Below are positions 42,241 through 50,303 of a stretch of DNA of 64,000 bases, in pieces. Position 1 is the stretch's first letter. The number at the start of each line of letters is the position of its first letter. The translations under genes were made by a program, and so were the position numbers. The notes under the pieces are model-generated. The model was not told where the DNA came from. It saw only the letters and a list, made by a program, of their open reading frames with translations, and did no database searches. The stretch is from Verrucomicrobiia bacterium (GTDB lineage Bacteria > Verrucomicrobiota > Verrucomicrobiia > Limisphaerales > JADLHS01), in NCBI GenBank assembly GCA_011525685.1, contig WYBW01000094.1:1-64000 (forward strand), in the 5' to 3' direction.

Positions 42241-42287
42241 GCGGATTGAAAATCCGCGATACGGCAGACTGGAAGTCTGCGCTACGG
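42241..42287. repeat. Family B palindromes between ddl and ftsQ
   Basis: GCGGATTGAAAATCCGC then CGATACG, and GCAGACTGGAAGTCTGC then GCTACG. Stem sequences differ from the other copies, but pairing and the CG(A/C)TACG borders are kept. The rest of the 245-base ddl-ftsQ gap shows short GAATC-type direct repeats near 42330-42360 and no gene. Confidence 0.75.
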
Positions 42288-42415
42288 GCGAGGGGATCGT
42301 AACGCGAGAACTGAAAGCCTGAAATTGTAATCGAGAATCAGGAATCAAGAGTCGGAAAACGCGCGTCAAAGACCTGAGAGAAGCGCGATTTAGAGCCAGG
42401 TAGTCAGAACGGATC

Positions 42416-43375
42416 ATGTGGTTCCAGCGAAAACAGCGTAACCGGCGGTTGAGCCGCGGACATGTGTTGGATGTGAAGTTGCGTTCCGGCAAGGTCCGGG
42501 CCGCGCGAGTGCGGTTGGTGTCGGCCGCGTTTGCGGTGACCTTCGGGACATTCTTCGGGTTGTATCTGCTCTGGCGGGCCGGTGAGTGGGCGCTCAATGC
42601 GGCCGTGTATGAGAATCATTCGTTCGATATTCAGCGGATCGAGATTCAGACCGACGGGGTCATTGCGACGGATCAGTTGCGGCGTTGGGCCGGGGTGCGG
42701 CTCGGACAAAATTTGTTCGCGCTGGATCTGGCGCGCGTGAAGCGCGACCTGGAGTTGGTGCCGCTGGTCAGTGCGGTGTCGGTGGAGCGGGTGTTGCCGC
42801 GCACGTTGCGCATCCGGGTGTCCGAGCGCGAAGCGGTGGCGCAGGTGAATGTGCCGCGCGCCACCCGCGAGGGCGGCCTGGAGGTGGCGGTGTTCCATCT
42901 CGATCTCGAGGGTTATGTGATGGTGCCGCTGGACCCGCGCCAGCGGACTTCGCCGTTGTCGCATACGAACGAGACGCTGCCGTTGATCACCGGCATGAAG
43001 CTTACGGAAATTCAACCGGGTCAGCGGGTGGAGTCGCCGCAGACGCGCGCCGCGCTGCGGTTGGTCGCGGAGTTTGCTTGTTCACCCATGGCCGGCGTGG
43101 TGGATTTGCGCTCGGTGGATGTGGGCGCGGCCGAGGTTTTGGTCGCCACGACCGGGCAGGGCAGCGAGGTGACGTTTGGTGTGAATGACCTGGAGCGGCA
43201 GTTGCGGCGCTGGCGTGAAATCCACGACGAGGGCCGGCGTCAGGGCCGGCATCTGGCGTGGCTGGACCTCGCGGTGACCAACAACATTCCCGCGCGTTGG
43301 CTCGAGGCCAGCGCTCTTCCGTTGCCGCCGGCCAGAACTCCGAAAACCCTTCGCAATCGCAAACCCAATGTTTGA
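42416..43375 (+). CDS. ftsQ: Cell division protein FtsQ
   Basis: Protein of 319 residues: a basic cytosolic region (about 1-40), one transmembrane helix (LVSAAFAVTFGTFFGLYLLW), a POTRA domain (SFDIQRIEIQTDGVIATDQLRRWAG), and the FtsQ beta domain with LDLARVKRDLELVPLVSAVSVERVLPRTLRIRVSER. It links early and late division proteins. It sits between ddl and ftsA as usual, and its end overlaps ftsA by eight bases. Confidence 0.88.
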   Translation: MWFQRKQRNRRLSRGHVLDVKLRSGKVRAARVRLVSAAFAVTFGTFFGLYLLWRAGEWALNAAVYENHSFDIQRIEIQTDGVIATDQLRRWAGVRLGQNLFALDLARVKRDLELVPLVSAVSVERVLPRTLRIRVSEREAVAQVNVPRATREGGLEVAVFHLDLEGYVMVPLDPRQRTSPLSHTNETLPLITGMKLTEIQPGQRVESPQTRAALRLVAEFACSPMAGVVDLRSVDVGAAEVLVATTGQGSEVTFGVNDLERQLRRWREIHDEGRRQGRHLAWLDLAVTNNIPARWLEASALPLPPARTPKTLRNRKPNV

Positions 43376-44594
43376 GGCTCCTTCAATTATCATCGGATTG
43401 GAAATCGGCACGTCGAAAGTGTGCGCTGTGGTCGGTGAATTGAATCCCGACGGCTCGGGGTTGAACATCGTCGGTCTCGGGCAGGCTCGCTCGCGCGGCG
43501 TGCGCAAGGGCGAGATCGTGGACGCGCCGGCGGTCGAGGAGGACGTGCGGCACGCCATCGTCGAAGCCGAGCAGATGGCGGATGTGGAGATTCGCAGTGT
43601 GTATCTCGGGGTGAGCGGCGGACATATCCGCGGCTTCAACAATCGCGGAGTGCATCCGGTGGTGTCGGCGGATCGCGAGATCACCGAGGAGGATGTGCAG
43701 GATGTGATCAAGAACGCGAAGGCGATCAATTTGCCGGCGGAGAACAGTGTGTTGCACGCCATCCGGCAGCATTTTCTGGTGGACGGCCAGGACAGCATCA
43801 CGAATCCGGTGGGAATGTTGGGCGCGCGGTTGGAGGTGGACGTGCATGTGGTTCACGGTCATTTCAACCGACTGCAAAATGCGATACGGGTGGTCAAGGG
43901 GATGCAATTGGAAGTGGATGAGGTGGTGTTCAATGGCCTGGCCTCGTCGCTGGCGGTGTTGAGCAACGAGCACAAGGAACTGGGCGCGCTGGTCATTGAC
44001 ATCGGGGGCGGCACGACCGATTACGCGGTGTATGCCGACGGCGTGATCAAACACACCGGCGTGCTCGCGGTGGGCGGCGATCATATTTCCAACGATCTCG
44101 CGTACGGCTTGAAGGTGCCGCTCGGGCGGGCGGAGCAACTGAAGCTGGAGTATGGCGCGGCGTTCGCCGACGAGGGCTCCCCGGGCCAGGTCATCACCCA
44201 CACCAATGAACACGGACTGCCGCTCAAGTCCTTCAACCTCGAGCATCTGCGCCGCATCATGTCGCTGCGGATCGAGGAGATCTTCCAGTTGGTTGGTCAG
44301 GACGTCGAGCAGGCGGGACTGCTGGATTATTTGCGGGCCGGGGTTTTTCTCTGCGGCGGCGCGGCGCGAGTGCCGCAGATCGCGAGCCTGGCGGAAAGGG
44401 TTTTCCAGTTGCCGGTCTGCCTGGGCAAGACCAACTCCATCAGCGGTCTGAAATCGGCGCTGGACCAGCCGGAGTTCGCCACCGCCATCGGCCTGGTCAA
44501 GTTCGGCTCGTTCAAAGCCCGCAAGCGGGAGGCCAAACCCTCGTGGGCGCTGGGTCTCAAAGGCGCGCTGTCCCGCTGGCTGCCCAAAACCTGA
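43368..44594 (+). CDS. ftsA: Cell division protein FtsA
   Basis: Actin-like ATPase of 408 residues that tethers FtsZ to the membrane. Motifs: IIGLEIGTSKVCAVVGE (phosphate 1), the SHS2/1C domain with GVSGGHIRGFN, GALVIDIGGGTTDYAVY (phosphate 2) and LCGGAARVPQI (adenosine). The C-terminal amphipathic helix is WALGLKGALSRWLPK. The start overlaps ftsQ; ftsZ follows after 11 bases. Confidence 0.95.
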   Translation: MFEAPSIIIGLEIGTSKVCAVVGELNPDGSGLNIVGLGQARSRGVRKGEIVDAPAVEEDVRHAIVEAEQMADVEIRSVYLGVSGGHIRGFNNRGVHPVVSADREITEEDVQDVIKNAKAINLPAENSVLHAIRQHFLVDGQDSITNPVGMLGARLEVDVHVVHGHFNRLQNAIRVVKGMQLEVDEVVFNGLASSLAVLSNEHKELGALVIDIGGGTTDYAVYADGVIKHTGVLAVGGDHISNDLAYGLKVPLGRAEQLKLEYGAAFADEGSPGQVITHTNEHGLPLKSFNLEHLRRIMSLRIEEIFQLVGQDVEQAGLLDYLRAGVFLCGGAARVPQIASLAERVFQLPVCLGKTNSISGLKSALDQPEFATAIGLVKFGSFKARKREAKPSWALGLKGALSRWLPKT

Positions 44595-44605
44595 ATTCAT
44601 CCCTC

Positions 44606-45919
44606 ATGCAAACCGACCCTCCGACTCCGATGCCTCCGCCGGCCAACGCCCGGGCGCTGTGCGTGAAAATCTTTGGCGTGGGCGACGCGGGCAGCGCGAT
44701 GCTGCATCGCATGAGCGAAACCGATTTTGCCGGAGCGACCCTCGTCGCGGTGAACACCGAGGCCGCCGCCTTCGGCACGCCGGCCGGGGCGGCCCAGATT
44801 CTTCTGGAAACCAAACTCCTGCGCGGCCTGGGCACGGGCGGGGATCCCGAGCGTGGCGCCAAGGCGGCCGAGGAAAATTTTCAGACCCTCAAGGAGACCT
44901 GCGCCGGCGCGGCGGTGGTTCTCATCGTGGCGGGTCTGGGTGGTGGCGCGGGCACGGGCATCTGCCCGGTGCTGGCCCGGGCCGCCCGGGAGAGCGGCGC
45001 CTTGACCCTCGCGTTCGTGACCCTGCCGTTCGACCTCGAAGGCAACCGCCGGCAACAACAGGCGCGGCAGGGATTGGAGCACCTTGGAGCCGCGGCCGAC
45101 GGCGTCATCTGCCTGCCCAACCAGAAGGTTTGCAAGCTCCTGGATGATGACACCACCCTCCTCGATGCCTTTCGCACCACCACCCAGTTGCTGGTGGAGG
45201 GCGCACGCGGCGTCTGGCGGCTGTTGACGCACCGGGGCTTGATCGAGATTCATTTGGACGAATTGAGCGCGCTGTTGCGCGATCGGCGCGGCGAGAGCTG
45301 CTTTGCGGCGGTTGAAGCTGCCGGCACCACCCGCGCGCGTGATTCGCTCGAGAAACTCCTGGCGCATCCGTTGCTCGACGGCGGACAGACGTTGAAGGAG
45401 GCGGACGCCGTGCTTGTGAGCCTGTTGGGCGGACCGGAACTGACCATGGCGGACGTGAACCGAGTGATGGAGGCGGTGAACCAGCAATGCCAGAAGGCGC
45501 AAGTCCTCATGGGCGCCGCGGTGGATGAAAACTTCCGCGACCGCCTGGCCGTGACGGTGATCGCCACGCGCCACGGCCGCACGCCCGTCGTGGCGCCGGT
45601 GACGGAGACGGAACCGGCGACCGTGACCGCCAGCTCGGAAGCTCCGGATTTGGAGGAGCAGTTGCTCGAGAAAGAACCGCCGCCGCGGCCAACCTCGCGT
45701 TTCGTCCCGCCGGCGCCGACGCTGACCCCTGAGCAACGCGAGCAGCTCCTGTTGAAACAAGGTGGCCGCGCCCGCAAACAAGCGCCCCGGCTGCGGCAAG
45801 GCAGTCTGCCCTTGGAGATCGTCAACAAGGGTCGCTTCGACAAGACCGAGCCAACCGTTCACAAGGGCGAAGACCTTGATGTGCCGACATACATCCGGCG
45901 CGGGGTGGCGCTCAATTGA
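44606..45919 (+). CDS. ftsZ: Cell division GTPase FtsZ, divergent
   Basis: Tubulin homologue of 437 residues forming the division ring. The GTP-binding start is VKIFGVGDAGSAMLHR, the tubulin signature reads GLGGGAGTG (111-118; usually GGGTGTG), and the T7 region is altered. The core ends near residue 320, a Pro/Glu/Ala linker follows, and the extreme C-terminus DLDVPTYIRRGVALN is a candidate FtsA-binding peptide. Divergent FtsZ is typical of Verrucomicrobia. The ATG at 44606 is taken because upstream residues overlap ftsA. It ends the dcw cluster; the next 150 bases show no clear terminator. Confidence 0.93.
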   Translation: MQTDPPTPMPPPANARALCVKIFGVGDAGSAMLHRMSETDFAGATLVAVNTEAAAFGTPAGAAQILLETKLLRGLGTGGDPERGAKAAEENFQTLKETCAGAAVVLIVAGLGGGAGTGICPVLARAARESGALTLAFVTLPFDLEGNRRQQQARQGLEHLGAAADGVICLPNQKVCKLLDDDTTLLDAFRTTTQLLVEGARGVWRLLTHRGLIEIHLDELSALLRDRRGESCFAAVEAAGTTRARDSLEKLLAHPLLDGGQTLKEADAVLVSLLGGPELTMADVNRVMEAVNQQCQKAQVLMGAAVDENFRDRLAVTVIATRHGRTPVVAPVTETEPATVTASSEAPDLEEQLLEKEPPPRPTSRFVPPAPTLTPEQREQLLLKQGGRARKQAPRLRQGSLPLEIVNKGRFDKTEPTVHKGEDLDVPTYIRRGVALN

Positions 45920-46070
45920 TCAGTCCTCACCAAGCAATATCATTGGCCAGTGCTTGATTGCGATTGAGGCGCAGAGCTGCTGCTTTTCGGGATCCTGATT
46001 CCTGGGCGCTGACTATTCTGGCTCAAGCTTTGTCCTTTTTTCTCGCTGAATTCGTCGCCATACTGCGCGC

Positions 46071-47303
46071 ATGGACGCAGCGCCATTGCTGGCTTTGGCC
46101 GTGATTGTGATTTCCGCCGGGGCGAGCTTTTTCTTCGCGCTGGCGGAGACGGCGCTTTTTTCCCTGAGCAAATGGCAGGTGCGTCAGTTGGCGGAGCGCG
46201 GCACCCGGCCGGGGCTGGCCCTTTCGCGCCTGCTGGCCCAACCGCAGGATGTGCTGGCGACGCTCGTGCTGGGCAACACGTTTGCCGGCGCGGGACTGGT
46301 GGCGATGGGATTGTGGATGGCGCTCAACGAACACTGGCCGCTGGCGCTGACGGTGGCCGGGTTGCTGTTGCTGGCTTTGCTTGGCGGGGAGGTCCTGCCC
46401 AAGACACTCGCGGTGCGGAGGTCGGACCTGTGGGCGCTGCGCGTGGCGACGCCGCTGGCGTTGTTGCACCGGTTGGCCCGGCCGTTGCACCAAGTGGCGC
46501 AACGTTTGAACCGCACCCTGCTGCGCCTGCTGGTGCCGCAGTCCGTCAAACCTCAACCGGCGTTCACCGATGCCGAGTACGAGGAACTCGTCGAACTGGC
46601 CGTGCAGCAGGGCACGCTGCCCCGTTCGGCGCGCGACATCATCCTGCAAATCATCCATCTCGACCGGCGCACCGTCAAAGAGGTCATGCGGCCACGCTCG
46701 CAAATGGCGGCCATCTCGGACGAGCTTTCCATCGAAGAGATGATCGAGGCGGCCCGGAAGCACCGGCATCGCCGGCTGCCCATGTATGACGAAACGCCCG
46801 ACACCATCGTGGGCATCCTCAACACCCGCAAACTGCTGCTGGATCCACAAATTGACCTGGAGGAGGCCATTGAATTCCCGTCGTTCGTGCCGGAGACGAT
46901 GAACCTGCTGCAACTGTTCAAGAGCCTCCAACGCCAGCAACGCGGCATGGCCATCGTTTTGGATGAATTTGGCGGCGTAGCCGGCCTGGTGACGATGGAG
47001 GACATCCTCGGCGAACTGGTGGGCAAGTTGCGGAGCGAGGCGGGGAGCGAAGGGTTCGTGATGGAGAAGCTTGGGCCGGGTCGCTGGCGCGTGAGCGGGG
47101 CGATGCGGTTGGACGATTTCCGGCGCGAATATCCGCCACTGGGCGACGTGCCCGAAGTCGAGACGATGGGCGGATTGATGATGCATCTGCTGGGCGTGGC
47201 GCCCGGCGCGGGTGAGACCGCCACGTTTCGGGGACTGAAACTGACCGCGCGGGTGGCCGACGGCCGGCGCGTGCGGGAGTTGCTGGTGGAACAGGTGAAA
47301 TGA
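46071..47303 (+). CDS. CNNM/CBS hemolysin-family protein 1
   Basis: Protein of 410 residues. The CNNM transmembrane domain (about 5-180; four hydrophobic segments including LALAVIVISAGASFFFALAETALFSL and EVLPKTLAV) is followed by a CBS pair (VKEVMRPRSQMAAI to GLVTMEDILGELVG) and a CorC_HlyC domain (WRVSGAMRLDDFRREYPPL). Relatives act in Mg2+ or Co2+ homeostasis; the annotation hemolysin is historical. First of three consecutive genes of this family. Confidence 0.9.
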   Translation: MDAAPLLALAVIVISAGASFFFALAETALFSLSKWQVRQLAERGTRPGLALSRLLAQPQDVLATLVLGNTFAGAGLVAMGLWMALNEHWPLALTVAGLLLLALLGGEVLPKTLAVRRSDLWALRVATPLALLHRLARPLHQVAQRLNRTLLRLLVPQSVKPQPAFTDAEYEELVELAVQQGTLPRSARDIILQIIHLDRRTVKEVMRPRSQMAAISDELSIEEMIEAARKHRHRRLPMYDETPDTIVGILNTRKLLLDPQIDLEEAIEFPSFVPETMNLLQLFKSLQRQQRGMAIVLDEFGGVAGLVTMEDILGELVGKLRSEAGSEGFVMEKLGPGRWRVSGAMRLDDFRREYPPLGDVPEVETMGGLMMHLLGVAPGAGETATFRGLKLTARVADGRRVRELLVEQVK

Positions 47304-47320
47304 AAATCGCACTCGGAAGA

Positions 47321-47412
47321 CATCGAACATCCAACGTCGAACATCCAACACCGAACATGACGAAGTGCGATGACTCGTTGGCGGTTCAGTGTTGGAGGTT
47401 GGGTGTTGGATG
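47321..47412. repeat. Inverted repeat of ACATCCAAC-type motifs
   Basis: Left part 47321-47355 contains GAACATCCAAC repeated; right part 47383-47412 reads GTTCAGTGTTGGAGG then TTGGGTGTTGGATG, the inverted counterpart. It spans the gap between CNNM genes 1 and 2 and may fold as a long hairpin. An apparent start of the next gene lies inside it. Confidence 0.75.
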
Positions 47413-47421
47413 TGCCGCTTG

Positions 47422-48417
47422 ATGCTTATGGTCACCAGCCTGCCCATCCTGCTGTTGATCGCCGTCTGCCTGGGAGTTTCGTTTTTTCTTTCCGGCATGG
47501 AGGCAGGCGTGGCGGCCTTGAGCCGCCTGCGGGTTCGCCAGCAGGTGCGCGCAGGACGGACCTCGGCCCAATTGCTGCATCGCTTTCTCGAGAACCCGGA
47601 GAACTTTCTGTGGACCATCGTCGTTGGCAACACTCTGGCGAACTTTGCAGTGCTGGGCTGGCTGTTTTCCCTCCTGCACGCGCAACCGATGTTGCGCCGG
47701 GGCGGGTTCATCGTCGTGTTCGTGGCCGCGGTGTTTTTGTTTTACACCTTCTTCGACCTGCTGCCGAAGATGCTGTTCCGGTCTTATCCGAACCGGCTCT
47801 GCCTCGCGCTGGCACAACCGTTCCGTTTGATTCATCTCTCGTTGCGACCGCTGGTGGCCGTGGTCGAGGCCTGTTCCCGGTGGGTGTTGCGTTGGACGGG
47901 CGGCAAGGCGTTCCAGGGGTTCTTGTTCGGTAATCGCGAGGAACTTCGGCTGGCCATGCAGGAATCCGCGCAGGTCTTCAGTTCGGAGGAGCGGGCGATG
48001 ATTGGGCGCGTGCTTGAGCTGCCAAACCTGACGGTGCGCCAGATCACCCGCGCCATGTCCGAGGCGCTGACGGTGACCGCGGAGATGACCGTGGGCGAAG
48101 TGCTGGTGTTGTGTCGCGAACGCGGGTTGACGCGGTTGCCCGTCTGGCAGACCCGCGATGGCCAGCGCCGCATCATCGGCATGGTCAACGTTGGCCGCCT
48201 GCTGTTTGAAGCGAACGTGGACTCCGCGCGGCCCGTGGCGGAGTTTGTCAGCCCGGCGCTGTTCCTCGAGGAAGACTCGCGGCTGGAGGCGGCGCTGCAG
48301 CGGATGCAACGCGGCGGTCAGCGGCTGGCGGTGGTCCTGTCGCGCGATGGACGCGAGGTTGGCATCGTCAGCCTTGAAGACATCCTCAAAGTCGTTTTCG
48401 GCGAGGTGAAACTGTAA
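47422..48417 (+). CDS. CNNM/CBS hemolysin-family protein 2 (shorter)
   Basis: Protein of 331 residues: CNNM domain (LPILLLIAVCLGVSFFLSGMEAGVAALSRLRVRQQ, with DLLPKMLFR), then CBS domains (VRQITRAMSEALTV to VGIVSLEDILKVVFGEV). Unlike its neighbours it lacks the C-terminal CorC_HlyC domain. Start candidates are the ATGs at 47422 and 47428; one at 47410 is in the inverted repeat. It ends three bases before the next gene. Confidence 0.87.
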   Translation: MLMVTSLPILLLIAVCLGVSFFLSGMEAGVAALSRLRVRQQVRAGRTSAQLLHRFLENPENFLWTIVVGNTLANFAVLGWLFSLLHAQPMLRRGGFIVVFVAAVFLFYTFFDLLPKMLFRSYPNRLCLALAQPFRLIHLSLRPLVAVVEACSRWVLRWTGGKAFQGFLFGNREELRLAMQESAQVFSSEERAMIGRVLELPNLTVRQITRAMSEALTVTAEMTVGEVLVLCRERGLTRLPVWQTRDGQRRIIGMVNVGRLLFEANVDSARPVAEFVSPALFLEEDSRLEAALQRMQRGGQRLAVVLSRDGREVGIVSLEDILKVVFGEVKL

Positions 48418-48420
48418 GCC

Positions 48421-49752
48421 ATGGACTGGAACGCGATCAGCCTGGTTGGCCTCAAACTCTTGGCCGTGGTTTTTCTGGTCCTGCTCAACGGGTTTTTCGT
48501 CGCGGCGGAATTCGCGCTGGTCAAGGTTCGCGACACCCAGTTGGTCACGCTCGCCCAAAATGGCAACCGGAAAGCCCGGGTGGCGCGGCGCATTCTGGCG
48601 AATCTCGACGCGGCGCTCAGCGCGACGCAGTTGGGCATCACGCTGGCCAGTCTCGGGCTGGGGTGGATCGGCGAGCCGGTGTTTGCCAGCCTGCTGGAGC
48701 CCGTGATGCGCGCCCTGCAAATCGAGTCGCCCAGACTCCAGCACTCGATCGCGTTCGCGGTCGGCTTTTCGGTCATCACCTTCCTGCACATCGTGGCGGG
48801 CGAACTGGCCCCCAAATCGCTGGCCATCCGCAAGCCGCTGCCCACCTCGTTGTGGGTTGCCGCGCCGTTGGACTGGTTTTACAAGCTGTCGTTTCCCGCC
48901 ATCTGGTTGTTGAACCACGCCGCCAACTGGTTGCTCCGCCGCTTCGGCATCGAGCCGATCAGCGAATTGGAATTGGTCCACTCGGAGGAGGAATTGCGCC
49001 TGATCATCGGGGCGGCGCAGAAACAGACGGCGCCCGTCCCGGTCGGCCGCAATCTGGTGCTCAATGCCCTGGACCTGCGCCACCGCATCGTGCGTGAAGT
49101 CATGCGGCCCCGGCAGGAGATGACGGTGCTGGATACCGAGGCAAGCATCGCCGCCTGTCTCGACATCGCCGACAAGACCCGCTACTCGCGTTTTCCGTTG
49201 TGCGAAGGCGGCGACCTGGACAAGACCCTCGGGGTGGTGCATATCAAAGACCTCTACGCCATGCGCCTCAAAGCGCGGCAGGGCGCGGACTTGTTGCCCG
49301 CGGCGCGGGGCTTGATTTACGTGCCGGAGACGGCGCACCTGGAGAAGCTCCTCCAATTGTTTCTCGAGCGAAAACTGCACCTCGCCATCGTGGTGGATGA
49401 ATACGGCGGCACGCTCGGCATGGCAACCCTCGAGAACATTCTCGAAGAACTCGTCGGCCAGATTCAGGATGAATTCGACCAGGAGAAGCCGTTGCTCGTC
49501 CGGCTCAATGAAACGACGTGGGACGTGGCCGGGGCGCTGCCGCTGCATGAGTTGGAGGAGGTCGTCGCGGCGCCGTTGCGCGAGGAAAACATCACCACCA
49601 CCAGCGGCTGGGTGACTCACCGGCTCGGAGGATTTGCCAAACCCGGCGACACCGTGACCGTGGGTGAGTATGAACTGCGCGTCGAGGAAATGGAAGGCAC
49701 GCGCGTGGGCCGGCTTAAGTTGACACGGCGCGTTGCCGCGAATCCCGGCTGA
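48421..49752 (+). CDS. CNNM/CBS hemolysin-family protein 3
   Basis: Protein of 443 residues with all three parts: CNNM (LLAVVFLVLLNGFFVAAEFALVKVRDTQL, GELAPKSLAIRKP), CBS pair (IVREVMRPRQEMTVL, LAIVVDEYGGTLGMATLENILEELVG) and a CorC_HlyC end (WDVAGALPLHELEEV to EMEGTRVGRLKL). Probably a divalent cation transporter or regulator. Tightly linked to gene 2 and likely co-transcribed. Confidence 0.9.
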   Translation: MDWNAISLVGLKLLAVVFLVLLNGFFVAAEFALVKVRDTQLVTLAQNGNRKARVARRILANLDAALSATQLGITLASLGLGWIGEPVFASLLEPVMRALQIESPRLQHSIAFAVGFSVITFLHIVAGELAPKSLAIRKPLPTSLWVAAPLDWFYKLSFPAIWLLNHAANWLLRRFGIEPISELELVHSEEELRLIIGAAQKQTAPVPVGRNLVLNALDLRHRIVREVMRPRQEMTVLDTEASIAACLDIADKTRYSRFPLCEGGDLDKTLGVVHIKDLYAMRLKARQGADLLPAARGLIYVPETAHLEKLLQLFLERKLHLAIVVDEYGGTLGMATLENILEELVGQIQDEFDQEKPLLVRLNETTWDVAGALPLHELEEVVAAPLREENITTTSGWVTHRLGGFAKPGDTVTVGEYELRVEEMEGTRVGRLKLTRRVAANPG

Positions 49753-49781
49753 AACGAATCGGAGGACGAACCGGCCGCCCT

Positions 49782-49991
49782 CTACGGAGAGAAACTGGCG
49801 GCCGTTTGAGTCGCACTCGGGACCCTGGAATGAACCGGTGACGCCTCCTGCGGCCACAACTGCCAGCCCGTGGCTTGGAACACCTTGATCTGCGCAATCA
49901 CGCAACCAACGATGGTGGCGATGACCAGGCAGATTGCCAGCACGCCCAGCGCATCAATTTGCCGGCCACGAGGTTGTTCCTTGTCTCGCAT
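49782..49991 (-). CDS. Small single-pass membrane protein
   Basis: 69 residues from the ATG at 49991: charged start MRDKEQPRGRQIDA, transmembrane helix LGVLAICLVIATIVGCVIAQIKVF, then a polar tail. No family recognised. It is convergent with the third CNNM gene. The next 280 bases upstream hold repeats only. Confidence 0.5.
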   Translation of the reverse strand: MRDKEQPRGRQIDALGVLAICLVIATIVGCVIAQIKVFQATGWQLWPQEASPVHSRVPSATQTAASFSP

Positions 49992-50131
49992 GGAAGCCCA
50001 GTATAGCGCGCGACGACGGACGTTTGAAGCTGGCGGTAATACTGACAACGTGTCGGGTCTTTTGCGGGCTGACGGCGAATCGCCGGCGAAGCGCAGTTCG
50101 GTCTTTTTTGCAGGTCCACGGTCTGCCGGAG

Positions 50132-50151
50132 GGGCGGCTTACCAACCGCCC
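50132..50151. repeat. Short palindrome GGGCGG/CCGCCC
   Basis: GGGCGG-CTTACCAA-CCGCCC, 36 bases before the composite element at 50187. It lies in the 280-base spacer between the small membrane protein and the DUF422 gene. Confidence 0.5.
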
Positions 50152-50186
50152 GGCCCAACAGGCGGTTCGCAATCCGTCCTTACAGC

Positions 50187-50303
50187 GTGTGTCTTGCGAC
50201 GTTCTGCCGCAAAGCTTGTCCCATGTTTCCTATGCATCAACTGGCAGGCACAAAATGTTGTTACGATGCCGTCAGCGCGACGCTGGCGGCGGCACGGGAG
50301 CCG
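50187..50303. repeat. Composite palindromic element, copy 1
   Basis: It matches 56900-57026 in reverse complement: a TTGCG...CCGCAAAG part, about 50 unlike bases, then ACGATGCCGTC and the hairpin CCGTCAGCG-CGA-CGCTGGCGG (50269-50289, one G-U pair). The other copy has CCGTCCGCG/CGCGGACGG, so pairing is kept despite base changes. It supplies the stop and last codons of the DUF422 gene. Confidence 0.72.

Noticed and set aside
45920-46070. Terminator after ftsZ
   Set aside because: No stable hairpin with a U-run is visible in this spacer.
47386-49905. Minus-strand frame of 839 codons
   Set aside because: It runs opposite two CNNM genes; Gln/Arg/His-rich, no domain, a product of codon bias on the other strand.
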